NCBI GenBank assembly: GCA_016987375.1
Contig: PJRA01000313.1
Span: 3,322,361-3,386,360 of the forward strand
From: Brachionus koreanus
Lineage: Eukaryota; Rotifera; Eurotatoria; Ploima; Brachionidae
Length of the DNA stretch: 64,000 nucleotides
Reading direction: 5' to 3'
Under the pieces are notes generated by a model, which saw only the letters and a program-made list of their open reading frames with translations, ran no database searches and was not told the origin of the DNA. The translations under genes were made by a program, and so were the position numbers. Position 1 is the first letter of the stretch; the number at the start of each line of letters is the position of its first letter. Positions 20,656 to 32,916 of the stretch are shown piece by piece.

Positions 20656-23291
20656 ATGCCCAAAATTATTTGTTCAATATGTGAAAGTGATAGTTTTGAA
20701 AATATAGATGGGTTTTATTATTGCTGTGTGTGCGGCAATCAATCGAGAGTTTGTCTTATTTTCCATTCTCAATCATAATTTTTTTTTAATATAAACTAAT
20801 ATGAATGTAAACAGAATGTTTGTGATATTGAACTAAGTGATGAAGAATTGGCCGTGACTGGAAACTCAAATCAGCCTTTTCCAATCAAAGAAACCAAAGT
20901 CAGTCAAAAAGAAAAATTTGCTGAAATAGGTTTCATAAAAGACCATTTTTTAAAACTGTATTTGATTTGAAGCTTTTTAAAGAAAATTCTATTGAACGAA
21001 ATTTTTCCACTTTTGAGGTTTACAATCGCTTACTAAAGAAACAATGTGATGATCTGATAAAAAATGGCGTTAGCCCATTAATTAAAGTATTGTATTGGAA
21101 GTATTATTTTAACAAATTAAAATTGAATGCATCAAGGAGGTTGTTTTGAAATTGTGGATTAAGTATTTACGAAAATTAGAAATAGCTTTTGTTGAGAATG
21201 AAAGTGAACAAATAAATTTAAAAAATGTTAAATGGAAAAGGTAATCAACAAAAAATTTTCCTAAAAAAAAATTTTAATTTTTTGTGTTGCTTTAAAGAGA
21301 TAAATTTTTTTTTGAAATCTATCATCTTGATTTAAATCATTCTAAAAATGAAGAAAAGATAAAAAATGAAGAAATAGTGAACGAAAGCTTCGATTTTGGC
21401 ATGACTAGCGAAAGTGAAATAAATGCTGAAGATTGTAAAATGGTTATTGATACAAAAATTGAAAATGATCAAGATACTTTTGAGTCTGACGAAGAATCGC
21501 TCAAAAACGAGGAAAATTTTTCAGAGGAAGAATCAGAAAATTCTAACAATCTATCTAACGAAGGAAATAATATTGTAATCAATATTAAAATTACAATCAA
21601 AATTAGAACAGAGATTTTAAAAATTTTATTTAAGCTTTTAACAAAATTTGAAATTATTAGAATGCCACATACTTTAGCTTTGCTCAATTTAGGTTTACTT
21701 TTAATTAAAAGTCAATTTTTGATAACTGATTTAATTAGGTATCTTACATTTTTCAAGGTACCATTGATACATCAATTAATTTTTTCTAATTATTAAAAGA
21801 TTAATTTATGATGGAAAAGTGTCATATTTGAATATAGACGATGTGCTTCCAGATTACATGGAGTTCAAATACAAAGAAGATTCTTCAATGTTTAATAATA
21901 TAGTATTTTCAAGTTTATTTATAGAGTTACTATAAATATTTTTCAAATTATTTAAGTCTGTTCCAAAAGCAGATTATTTAAGATATTTAACATCAAAACT
22001 AGGAAAATATCTTGAAATAGATGAAATCGAACTAATTGAATTGAGAAGAGTATCTTATCGTTATTTGCTTGATTTAAATTTACCGAGTATCTTTTTTTAA
22101 AATCATCTATGTTTGAAACTTTCCCCCATTTTAAAGATCAATTGATTTCCATTGTTGACTTATTAATGGAAAAAGAGATGCCTATTGAAAAATTTAGCAT
22201 TAAAGAAGCTCAATACGAAAATATAGAGGCTATTGCACTTTCTTACATTCTAGTTTCACTTCTGGTTTTGTTTTTTTTTGATCATGAGGAAAAAAATAAA
22301 ACTTTTTTAGTTAAAGAAAATATTTTTGAGCTAGAACAATGGATTCTGATAATGCAAAATAGACTAGCAAATGTTGAAAAAGATCTTTTCGGATGGTAAT
22401 TTGGAATTTTTTGCTTTTTCTTTTTTTAATAAAATTACATTTTTAAGTGAGTTTGAAAAAGCGCTTACAGTCGAAGATCTCAAGTCTTTGAAAATAAACA
22501 ATTTCAAGCAAAGACATAAATTAAAAACAAAAAAATATCTAGGTATTCATTTTATTTGTTAACTTTAAAATAAAAGAAAAATTTAAGTTATTTTTAAAAA
22601 AATATTTAGCACAGTATAGAAGAAATGATATTATATCAACATTAAATGCTCCTTTAGAACACGATATAGAATCTATTGAAAGTGAAATGAACAATTTAGA
22701 CATAAATACTAGTTTATTTTTCATATCAAAAAATGTTAAGTATAATTTGGAGAATGTTTCCGGCAAATCAATTGAGCCATATTTGACTTCAGAAAAATTG
22801 AATATAATCGGTCTTAGAAGCTTTAAATCAAAAAGCTTTAGAGAATTTGTGTCTGCAAATATAGAGCCTATAAAGCTAAGAGGTAGATATGTTCTCGGTC
22901 TCGAAACTAGCACGTTCGATTGGCTTATCGAAGTTTTTGCTCATATTGCTCAAACCAAGAATTTTTTTCAAATGTTTAATTATGTAATTAAATTGCTAAA
23001 AAAAATAAAGTGACTTTATCAAATAAGGACTTTTTGAATATTTTCAAATTGCATAATAATTTTCTTTAAAATTTCTCAAAATAAAACCATTGAAGTTAAA
23101 AATGAATGAATCTTGTTTTCGTAAGTTCAAAATTTAGGCTTCTAATTGAAGAGTTTTTAGAAATTTTCTTTTTAAAACTAACTTTTGATTCATTTGAATT
23201 TCAAAATTTTGAAAAAATATTTTCTATCGTTCGGGAAAAAAAACTTTTTTATTTTAGAAAAAAGAAAATAATAAAATGTCATATTTTTTAA
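20656..23291 (+). CDS. TAF1B: TAF1B-like RNA polymerase I initiation factor (Rrn7 family)
   Basis: About 11 exons: 20656-20748, 20815-20929, 20983-21086, 21137-21240, 21298-21738, 21800-21902, 21957-22086, 22137-22395, from 22448, about 22577-23000, and a last one near 23107-23291. Most introns are close to 50 bases. This is the TFIIB-like subunit of the SL1/core factor that places Pol I on rDNA promoters. Seen: an N-terminal zinc ribbon (CSICESDSFENIDGFYYCCVC); then NGVSPLIK joined by splicing to VVLKLWIKYLRK; a long acidic insert in exon 5; MPHTLALLNLGLLLIK before a spliced DLIR/LIYDG; and a C-terminal block with TFDWLIEVFAHIAQ. Conservation is weak, as usual for this family, but the order of blocks fits. 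The intron near 22543-22576 would be only 34 bases, and the last junction is not settled. Confidence 0.8.
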
Positions 23292-24292
23292 ATATCACAT
23301 AAAAAAAATTAAATTAAATTTTCACATTAATGTATTTATTAGTCATAAAAGACATAATCTCTTAAAACTTGGAAAATTTTTTTTCCATTTTTTTCAAAAC
23401 TTCCCAAATCAACTCAGATAACTTAAATAAACAAAGAAAATTTTTCCCAAGAATTGTGAAGAAATTTCTCAGCTCTAATTAAAAAAAAGCAAAAATCATT
23501 AAGGTTTATTGAATCTGACAGAGATTATTAGACTCAGAGTTGATATGTTCGCATAAAATTAATGATTCAGGCCACTATTTAAAGTAAAAATATTTGCACA
23601 ATGTATATTTTTTTAAAATAAACAATTAAATTGTATGAATGAAAAGTAAGTAAAATCAGGCAAAATAATTGAGGAAATTTTTATCTTCAATTTTGCTTAG
23701 AAAATTTTTAGAAAGTTTACTTAAGAGCTTTGAACGTTCTTTTTATCTTTAATAGTTCATATAATATTTGAACTTTTTTAAAATTAATTTTTTAAATTTA
23801 TAATTTAAAAATAAAATAAAATTTTTATTTTGAATTTTTTAAAATTATTATTAATGTAATAATTTTTTAAAATAATTTAATTATTTATAATTAAACAAGC
23901 ATTTGATAAATAAGCTTAAAGCATCATTTCATTTAATAAATTTTTGTATCTTTTTATCATTTTTAATACTATCATTATTAAGTTTTTTTGTTTAATTACT
24001 TTTAAGAATTTTGAAATTAAATACAGATTTTATTTTAATTATTAATTTTGTTTCTAAACAAAAATTTCTATTCAAAAAATACGTATTTTAGTAAAAATAA
24101 ATTCTTTTTAATAGTTTTGCTTAAGTTAAATTTTAATTTCATGATATTATATAAAACAGACGTTTTAAAAAATATATTAAATATAATTAAGCTGTTTAAA
24201 ATGGTTAATTTTTTATGTGTAAATTTTGAAGAAAATAAATTTCAAAAAATAATAAATGATGATTATAATTAATTATTTAGAATTTAATTATT
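23292..24292. other. Intergenic, extremely AT-rich
   Basis: No supported gene. The open frame at 24048-24272 is mostly Phe, Leu, Asn and Lys from A/T runs and is not convincing. Confidence 0.6.
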
Positions 24293-25198
24293 TTATTTAT
24301 TCGAACGCGAAGTTAATTTTTCATAAAGAGTCCAGCTAAATACACTCATTAGAATTTTTCTTGTAGATCTTGGCAAAAATCCTGCAAAAAACCCCTTGAA
24401 ACCATTTTTGGAGTAAATTTCTGTAGCAGTTTTCAAAAAGCTCTTTTCATCTTTGCAGCTTAGTTGCATGTAGCTTCGAATAACATCGGGAGGCTGTGTT
24501 AAAGCACAAGTAAGCGTGCTACTTATCAAAGCACAGATAGCAAAGTAGGCTGATTCTTGATCTTTAGAAAAATACTCACTTTGTTTAACAATAAGCTTTG
24601 TTTTTGTATAAAGAGGATAATAAGTTCCACTATAAGATATGTCTCTAAGCAAAGTAGGCATAAGTCCTTTGAATAGACCATGTACACCTTCCTGTCTCAA
24701 AATAGATTTAAATGCGCTTAAAATACTCTTGTATTTGAAATTTTCGCTTTCATAGCGTGTTTTTACTAAATTTAAGGGATGAGTGACTACATCAGCAATC
24801 GATCTTGAAAGAACGCCAATTAGCAAAGAATGAAGCATCTGATTTGGACCACCAAAATCCGAATGACTCAGCATTGATGTATTTTTCAAATAATCAACTG
24901 AGGCAAAATAAAAAGCTGCACCTGGAATTGCTCTTAAAAGCGAAGGTGTCAGGCCTATCCAAAACTTTCGTACATTTAAAAAGCTAATTTGATTATTAGA
25001 ATCAAGAAGGGTTGAACGAACAATTAATTTTATATTACGGTTGTTAGGTGTTAGCCGAGAATTTTGAACAAATTCAGGCTGCTGAAGCTTTGTTTTTATA
25101 AATTCAAATGGTTGAAATGCAATAGAAGAAAAAGAGCCACTGATCGCACCCGATAAAATTGAATAGCTTATATTTGTTTTATCTCTTATATAACTCAT
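24293..25198 (-). CDS. SLC25A38: Mitochondrial glycine carrier, SLC25A38/Hem25 type
   Basis: Single exon, 301 residues, three mitochondrial-carrier repeats with six membrane helices. The signature P-x-D/E-x-x-K/R occurs as FQPFEFIKTKLQ, HPLNLVKTRYES and TQPPDVIRSYMQ. The first has Glu where most carriers have Asp, and the second has Asn. KTRYESENFKYKSI, GLMPTLLRDISYSGTYY and QPPDVIRSYMQL match the SLC25A38 subfamily, which imports glycine for haem synthesis in mitochondria. RSTRKILMSVFSWTLYE at the C-terminus also fits. Its ATG lies 152 bases after the stop of SF3B5 on the same strand, with a TTTAG shortly before it. Confidence 0.93.
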   Translation of the reverse strand: MSYIRDKTNISYSILSGAISGSFSSIAFQPFEFIKTKLQQPEFVQNSRLTPNNRNIKLIVRSTLLDSNNQISFLNVRKFWIGLTPSLLRAIPGAAFYFASVDYLKNTSMLSHSDFGGPNQMLHSLLIGVLSRSIADVVTHPLNLVKTRYESENFKYKSILSAFKSILRQEGVHGLFKGLMPTLLRDISYSGTYYPLYTKTKLIVKQSEYFSKDQESAYFAICALISSTLTCALTQPPDVIRSYMQLSCKDEKSFLKTATEIYSKNGFKGFFAGFLPRSTRKILMSVFSWTLYEKLTSRSNK

Positions 25199-25350
25199 TA
25201 TTTAATCGACATCTAAATACTTAATTAAAATAGTTTTAGTAGGTTTAGAATCAAAATAGGCTTTAGAAGCTTTCAATCTTTATTAAAAGAAATTTTATTA
25301 ACAATTTAAAAATTTTAGTAATTTTTATCAATTTTTTATATGTTTTTTAT

Positions 25351-25608
25351 TTACTCGTCTGGTTTAAAAGGCGGCGGTCCACAAGGCTGAACCATTCGTT
25401 TCAAATAATTGAATTTTAGTCTTGCCTTACTCTCATTTTCAGCAATAGCCAAGTAATTAAGCAGATCATAGTGGCCAATAAATGATGCCAAGGTGTCACG
25501 ATGTTGATTTGTCAACCACTCCCATTTGGTTGTGTCACTATGACCAGTCCCCATGTATTTGGACTGCAAATGCTCAAGCTGTGAATGTATATTGTATCTT
25601 TCACCCAT
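25351..25608 (-). CDS. SF3B5: Splicing factor 3B subunit 5 (SF3b10)
   Basis: Single exon, 85 residues, full family length. This is a small subunit of the SF3b complex in U2 snRNP, used in branch-site recognition. Nearly every block is conserved: RYNIHSQLEHLQSKYMGTGH, DTTKWEWLTNQHRD, HYDLLNYLAIAENESKAR and MVQPCGPPP. First gene of a same-strand pair with SLC25A38. Confidence 0.98.
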   Translation of the reverse strand: MGERYNIHSQLEHLQSKYMGTGHSDTTKWEWLTNQHRDTLASFIGHYDLLNYLAIAENESKARLKFNYLKRMVQPCGPPPFKPDE

Positions 25609-28113
25609 TTTAGAATAATTTTAAAAAATAGTTATTTTAACAGCTTTTGTTTTTTTTTAGAATTTATTGGTTATATACTTTCAAAATCAAATATACGACT
25701 CTTTGTTTTAATTTTAGAATTAACTAAACATTTATTTTGAAAAAATTTTAAACAATTTTAACTTTTCAAACAAAAAAAATACATTTAATGTTTGAGCTTA
25801 GGATAAATAATTAGTTGACAAAGACTGAGCATTTTTTTTCGTTTTTTTTTTTTCGTTAATTGAAAGACAAATAAAAAAATTTATTCTATCATTAATAAAC
25901 TTTATTTACTATATTTGTGTGATTAAGTTTTAAAATTAGAAAAAAAATTCGAATCATTCTAAAAGCTTAGCTCTTCATTTTGATTAAGATAAAAAATTTA
26001 ATAATAAAAAAAAATTATAATTTGAATTTTTATTTAGTCAAGTTTAATAGCACATAAATTAAGAAAGCTTTATTTTGTAAATTTTAGTCTCAAAATATTA
26101 ATTTCAAATTGGATCAAAAATTATATTTGTTTTAAGTCTACTATTTGGTACTGAACAGTTATGAGTGCACTAAAAAAAATCGATGAATCTATGTCAATAT
26201 AATGAAATAGAAAAATGAGGACCTTAATTTAATTGGCAAAAGCGGGTTAATAAATTTCGAGTTTTATAGTCTATTTTCAAAATTTTGAATTAATTAGGTT
26301 TTCTCTAGAGCTTCGTTCCAATCTAAAGATTTTAATTGGATTCAAGCGACGCATTTTTGGGTGTAAACGCTCGAAAATATTTAAAAAGGACAACGAACGC
26401 TTTTAATTTATCTTATTTGCGTCTTTTGTCTATAATTACTTAGGTATATTTAATGATTGACATTAAAACTAATGACTTTGTTGTAAAATTATTTTGTGAC
26501 TTATTCTAAAGTTTTGAAAAGTTTCTAGAAATTGAAGTTAGACAAAATATCAAAATAAAAAAAACAAAAATTATTCATAGTTTAATTACTTAATAAAAAT
26601 GACTAAATTCTTTTATTTTTGGATTTTGAAAAAATCATAAGGTATTTTTTATTGGAGTTTTTTTTTTTACCTTGAAATGAATTTTTAATCGTTGGCCATG
26701 GTTATAACTAGCTCTAACAACAATAAAAATGCCTTTAGCTAAATAAATTACAAAGGGTTTTTATGATTTATTCAATTATTATGTAATAATATCTCTTTTT
26801 TTTTGACCCGTATCCTAATGGTTATGATTGAGGTTTGTGTTCTAGCTTGGTTAGAAAAAGTTGGATTAATTTTCAATCGTTTTGTTATTTTTTTTAAGCG
26901 ACTTGTCTCAGGTAAAACTTATTTAGCTCTGACCATAGAATTTTTTTACAAATGTTGATTCAATATTTGCTTTAGTTGATTTCTAATGAATCAAACAATT
27001 TTTCACAAAAGCAGACAGTTATTTTTGTAATTTTTTAGTTTCAAATAAGAGAAATTGAAATTTTGTTTATTCAAAATACAAAAAAAAACACCGACGATAA
27101 TATTAAATGGAACGGTAATGGTTTTGTCTGAGTTTTTTTTATTTTGTCGATAATTTAAAAAAAAAATTCCTTCAAGGCTCAAAAATCGATCAAGTACTTG
27201 AACATTATAATTAATTAGTTTGAAAAAGTTCCTTAAGCAGTAAGAAAAAGAACATATTCATCAGTTATTTAGTAATTTAAAATTTAGAATCATAGAAAAT
27301 TGCCGATTTGCACAAATGTTCTTCGTGTCATTGTCAGTGTCGTTTGCTCATAATCTTTTTTTATTTATTATCAACATTATAAAAAAATAAGTCTCGATAT
27401 TTAAATTATAATAAAAAATTCATTCATTTTTCAATGAATTTTAGCAGCAATTAAACAAAAATTATAAAGTTTATCATTTCAATATTTATTTTTTAAAATA
27501 GATATTTGCCTAATTAATAAATGTAAAAGCTTTGAAATGATTGAACTTAACTTGTTTGAGTCAGAATGAATGAGAAAAAACAACATTTCTTATTATTTGA
27601 TTTTTTTATTGGTGAAAAAATATCTTAAAAGACATTTGCATTTGTTTTATTTTCACTAGAAATTCATAATTTTAAAATCTCTTTTGTTGTTAAAATTCCA
27701 CTAGAGCTCATCTTATTCAATAACTTTCTATATGCTCTTGTATTACCAACTTTTTTTTTTCATCTATTTTTTTTAATTGTGATTTTATAATAAAATTTTA
27801 ATATTAAAATAAGTAAGAGATGAATTTTTCGAATATTATTTGATAATTTTTCAAGTTTTATTTTCGTTTATTTGACTAAATGTCGTAGTTTGCTATTGAC
27901 TTAAATAAAGTAAGTATTTCAAACAAACCACATTTCAACATGTAAGCTAGATATTTGATTTGAATCTTTTGTCAAATGACCTAGTACCAAAAGACATGGA
28001 CGAATTTTTCTTTTCTTTTCCGAACTTTTGAATTCTATAAAATTTGTCAAAATTTTACAATCACATCTAAGTAAAAAAAAATTATTTATTTTTCTTTTTA
28101 GATAAAAAATATT
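25609..28113. other. Long AT-rich intergenic stretch
   Basis: No gene supported on either strand over 2.5 kb. A weak tRNA-like piece (tcctaatggttatg at about 26812, then gtgttctagcttgg) is too decayed to call. 5' untranslated exons of HPS4 may lie near its right end, since an acceptor-like TTTTTAG stands 13 bases before the HPS4 ATG. Confidence 0.5.
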
Positions 28114-31100
28114 ATGTATTTTGTGTTTATCTACGACAGTAAATATATGAAAAGTGACAGAGACTTTTTTGGTGATGCGATAATTAGTTTTTATCCAAAT
28201 GATAAAAAAGAATCTGTAAATGAATTTTTTTACTATTTAACTGTGGATTAAGCAAAAAAATAATTTGGTATTGGTATTGGTCTTAAAACTGCGAAAAACA
28301 ATCTAATCGTTTTTCTAAATCTCTAAATATTTGGTTCATATTTTATAAACAGATAATACCTTTTTATGTTCTTATCATTTTGAGAAATGTTTCTACAGAT
28401 ATTAGCTCTTAATATCGATAATTTTCTTCTGATTCCCACCAAGTTTCGTATTAACTTTGTATGAAATATTTTTCTCATACGTAAATTATAAAATTTGTTT
28501 TCTATCTCGAAAGTTTATTGCTGATGTTATTTGAATAGTATGCTAACATGTGTCTATGTCTAATTTAGCAAAAATCTTTCTCTATCTGCTGTAATCAAAG
28601 AATAACCAGTCTATTTTCAATGAATATAAGATTTCAACTTAAAAAGTATGATTTGTTTAATCGCGAATGTTTTACTAAGAAAATATACACACACTTTTTT
28701 TTATTTTCTCTAAAATTTTGAATTCTAATTATCCAAAAGCAGTTTTCTTCGCGTTTTGCAATTTAATTAAAGTCTAAATTATCTTTAGTGTTAATTGAAA
28801 ATCACTTTTTTTAACGTAATCATGTTTTTTTTTATTAGTTAAAAAGAGTTTTTCTTTTAGTATATGTTTTTACTTGGACAATTAATTGGAGCTGTAGATT
28901 TTTTCAAAGGCCTAGTGCCAAATTCTAATGTGGAACAGTTTAGCCTAGATAAACTAATATTTTGTTTGAAGCCGCTTACCCAACAATTTTTAATGGTAAT
29001 TAATCATAAAATTTATTAACCTAAATAGTTTATGAAAAATCAATAATTGTTTTAATTTTTTTTCTTTTAAATGCGGCTTTTTATTAAAATAAGAAATTAA
29101 AAATTTTTTTTAGGTAATAGCTAGCGATCAAATCACATTGAGCACTGAATTGCTTCTAGAGAAAAAAATGGCTATTTTATTTAATATGATTAGAATTATT
29201 TGCGGACCTATTTCATATAAAGACCGGGTAATTATCTCGAAAATTGCTTCTGGTTAAAATTTTGATTGCTTAGCTTTTTGCTTTAAATTCTCTATTTCAA
29301 CTTGTTTTTTTTATTGATTTTTTTTTTATTTTTATTTTGCTTTTGAATGTAAGAAAATTAATCTTAATGCAATTATTCTTTCAATTTATTCTTTTCAAAT
29401 AATATCTAATTTTTTTCATTTTATTTGTTTCAATAGACAGATGAAGAAAATTACAATAAATTCAAGCATCGGATTAATGAATTAATGGTTATTTGCTGTG
29501 AGTCGGTTTTCAGTGCCAAGAATATTGCTTTTGATTCCTACTATTCGTTTGTATCTAAAAATCTACAAGTAAAAATAGATTATTTGCTTTTCTTATTTAA
29601 TTAAATCATAGTTAAAGCTTAGACTAAATGCGTCTTATTTATAAAGAAAAAAGATTCATTTTATAATTAATTTAAGAGCAATGAATAAGAAATAATGCAC
29701 TGAGACTGCCAAAAAAACACTAGATTTTAATTTCAAAAAAAGAAGTAATTAATTATTAGATTAAAAATGTTATTAAAATGATTCTTAAAAATGATCTGTT
29801 TCACAATTGAGCCAAAATTATAGAAAAAATTAATTTTTTAAATCAACAAACTAGGTCAAAAATTAAGCAATTAAAAATATTTCAAGTCTAAATATTGTTC
29901 TCATTAATTTTAGAAAAAATCTTGTGCCAAATTTGACTTAAAAAACAATTTGTTGATTTTTAAATTGTGTGTGACCGCATAAATTATGAGAAAAATTGGA
30001 ACATGACCCTTTTAAAAAATAGACAAATAGTCTTAAATAATAACTAAAAAAGACCTTGCGAAAAAAAAAGCAAACGAAAAACACTTTTGAATTTTTAATT
30101 ATTTTTAAAATTTATTAATTTTAATTTAAAAAAAAAAGGTAAAAATCGAATCTAGATGCAATAATTTGATGGATTACTTAACAAAACAACTAAATGCGTT
30201 TGCAGCTCTATTATTCTATGACGATAGGTAAATATATTTAAATATTTTGTTTTTGATTTTAGTCGAGAACAAAGCTAAAGTTTTCTCTTTTTTTATCTGA
30301 AAAAATAATATTTTACTTTTTTTTTCTTTTTCCAAAATTTCAACAATATTTAAACCTTGCTTCATCTATTTGCCAGAGTTTTATCGACTGGAATAAAAAC
30401 TCACATGATAATAAATTTATTGTATTTTTTGACTAACGAACAAACAAATGTAAATGATTTATTCCAATCGCTTAATATTAGCCAGATTTATTAATTTTCA
30501 AATCATAAATGATTAGATTAAGCAATCTATATTTTAATTGCTCTATATTTTAATTATTAATTTAATTTTTTAACTAATAGCTTATAGAACACTGCGAGCC
30601 GATATCTGAGTCTTGGGTAATTCCGAACAGATGTCATTTGGTCAAGATTTATCTTCCCAGGTGTTGGATTAGCCATTTGATTAAAGAGAAAAGTGAAACA
30701 TTTGACGAAAATCATGATGAAAACTCGTTCGAAATGTTAGATACCAAAAATTCGGACGATGATTTAGTTATGGATAGTTTGCCAAAGTCAACTAAATTCC
30801 GAACCAAAGTATCACTAAGCTCTTTTACTCAATTAAATTTTGATGTTTTGGATAATTTATCAAACGAGTTTTTTGATGATGACAAAGACCAAGAAGTTAT
30901 ACTTTATTTCCAAAAGAATTCCAAGCTAAGCCTAGTATCATTGTGCTTGGATACATCTTCATATAAACACAGATCAGATTTTATAGTCAATATAGTAAGT
31001 CTATTTTTGATAATTTTAAATAAATGAAAAACTTGTCACTTTTTGATCTATTTTTTTTTCTTATGATAAGAGTATTGTATATATTTTTTTTGTTGATCGT

Positions 31101-32916
31101 TTAAAATGAATTATCTTATTCATAATGAAGCTAATGTTTTTTTTACCCATAAAATAGACTTAAAGTTATTTTCTCAAATGAACAAAAGTTATGGTCACAA
31201 AAAAATTTTTTTTTAGGAAATAAAATTAAGTCTTAATTTTTCAAACTCTCAAGTTGTCTTGAATAAACTTTGAACGATTTCAAAATTTTAAATAGAATAA
31301 TTGCTTTATTTGTAAGTATTCTAGAACTCTTGGTAAAAAACTAAAAACAAATTAAATGACCAATTTTTGTTTTCTACTCTTTTTATTTTTGATTTTAGGA
31401 CTTTAATTAGCATAAAAGGTTTATTTATTTTATTTTTCGAGTTTTTTTTTTATTAATTTGAGATATTTAAAACTTAATGAAGCCATTCTTTAAACTTAGT
31501 ATTTAAACTAGAACTAAGAAATTTTGATAAAATCTAAAAATAAGAAAATCCGTTTAGGCGATTAAAAATGAAATTCTTAATCTAAATTCATCTCACTTGG
31601 TATCTAACAACAATGTCGTTAATCAAGCTCAAACATTAATTAAATCTGACATATTTTATTGTTTATTCATCCATCCATCCATCTAAAAAGCATACATTTA
31701 AGCTATGAACCAATTTGTAGTACACAACAAAACTAGTTATCTTTAACAAATTTATTTTTGTCCTTGTGATGAGCGTTTTGTTTACATTTTTCTTGTCAAA
31801 AATCAAAATTAGTTTGTTAGCTAACTAAACAAAACCTTTTTAATCTATTTAGCCAAATAAAAATGTTTATTTATGGTTTTGTGAATTTTAAGTGGCAAAA
31901 ATTGGTGAACAGCTTTAGTTGCATTGAACTTGACTTGATAGAAGAGGAGAGAAGCAGATCAGATCTAGCACCGAGAAATTCGATTATTGAGAACAATAGC
32001 TTACTTTATTCATGCGTTATAGATCGAAATCAAATAATAAAAAATTCCATATCCGCGAAATCGAACTCAGTCACAAGAACATTAATGTCAAATATGAATT
32101 TATACCATGAATTGTTTAGAGCGATGCCTGAGCTTTCCAAAATGGAAATCAAGTAGGCTAACAAAATTGCTTATTTTTTTTTAAATTAAAAAAGAACATT
32201 AGAAAGAAATTTTTTAGAATTTTTGAATTTTTTATTTAATTTAAAAAATTAAATAATTTTACCAATTTTTCAAAAGCTTTTTAAAAATATGAAAATACTT
32301 CAACTCATTTTCCCAATTTTTTTTTTAAACTATTTTATTACATAAAAAAGGAAACAAAAAATTTTGAATAAAGCTTTTATTTCGTTGTAAAAACGTATCA
32401 TCTTAAACTTTCTAATTCAAATTCTATTTTAAATTATAATAAAATTTTTTTTTTAAATTAAAATGAGCCAAAATTTACTTTTTATATGTAACAAAATAAT
32501 TAGTTAAGAACACGACAAAAAAAATAAAAATTACCATTTCGAAAAATGAAGGATTTTTGTATTAACTAAGGACATATTTTAAAAATTAGGCCATCTAGCC
32601 CAATTTTTTAATGCTTGTCAGCTAAATAAAATTCAAATCCTAATTTATTAAATTTGAATTTTTTTTATTCTAATTTAAAAGCAAAAAATCGAATATATAT
32701 TCATTATCAAAACAAACCATGGCGACAATATCGAGCTCTACACTGCAAGCATACGATCTTAATGAATCCGTATCGAGCAACAACAAATTGACTAGAGATA
32801 AAAAAGAGTTAGAATTTGTTGACGCCAATACTTCGTTAGATTCATCCGTATCGGTCAAATCGAATTTGAACTATGGTGATGTATTGATCAAATGCTTTCA
32901 AGCAAAACTTGATTAA
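28114..32916 (+). CDS. HPS4: HPS4-like subunit of BLOC-3 (longin-type Rab32/38 exchange factor)
   Basis: Ten exons: 28114-28215, 28861-28995, 29114-29227, 29437-29568, 30139-30227, 30377-30449, 30581-30994, 31558-31599 (tentative), 31893-32152 and 32682-32916. Total 531 residues, all phases fit. HPS4 pairs with HPS1 to activate Rab32/38 in biogenesis of lysosome-related organelles. The N-terminal longin-like domain is recognisable: YFVFIYDSKYMKSDRD, DAIISFYPND, LLGQLIGAVDF, KLIFCLKPLTQQ, FNMIRIICGPISYK and later AFAALLFYDDRVLSTGI. An acidic linker (exon 7) and a MNLYHELFRAMPELSKME block like the vertebrate MNLYTHCVKG region follow. The start is the first Met after an in-frame TAG; an upstream non-coding exon is possible. 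Weakest points are the 42-base exon 8 and the start of exon 9. CCZ1 is the nearest alternative, but the order of blocks favours HPS4. Confidence 0.78.

Noticed and set aside
22539..22913. 124-residue minus-strand frame
   Set aside because: Antisense to a TAF1B exon whose plus-strand reading fits the family.
26808..26860. tRNA-like words (tcctaatggttatg, gttctagcttgg)
   Set aside because: Could not fold a cloverleaf by eye; box B poor. A tRNAscan run with no hit would confirm.
31668..31683. catc tetranucleotide run as a CRISPR-like or functional repeat
   Set aside because: Four units only; a plain short microsatellite in an intron.
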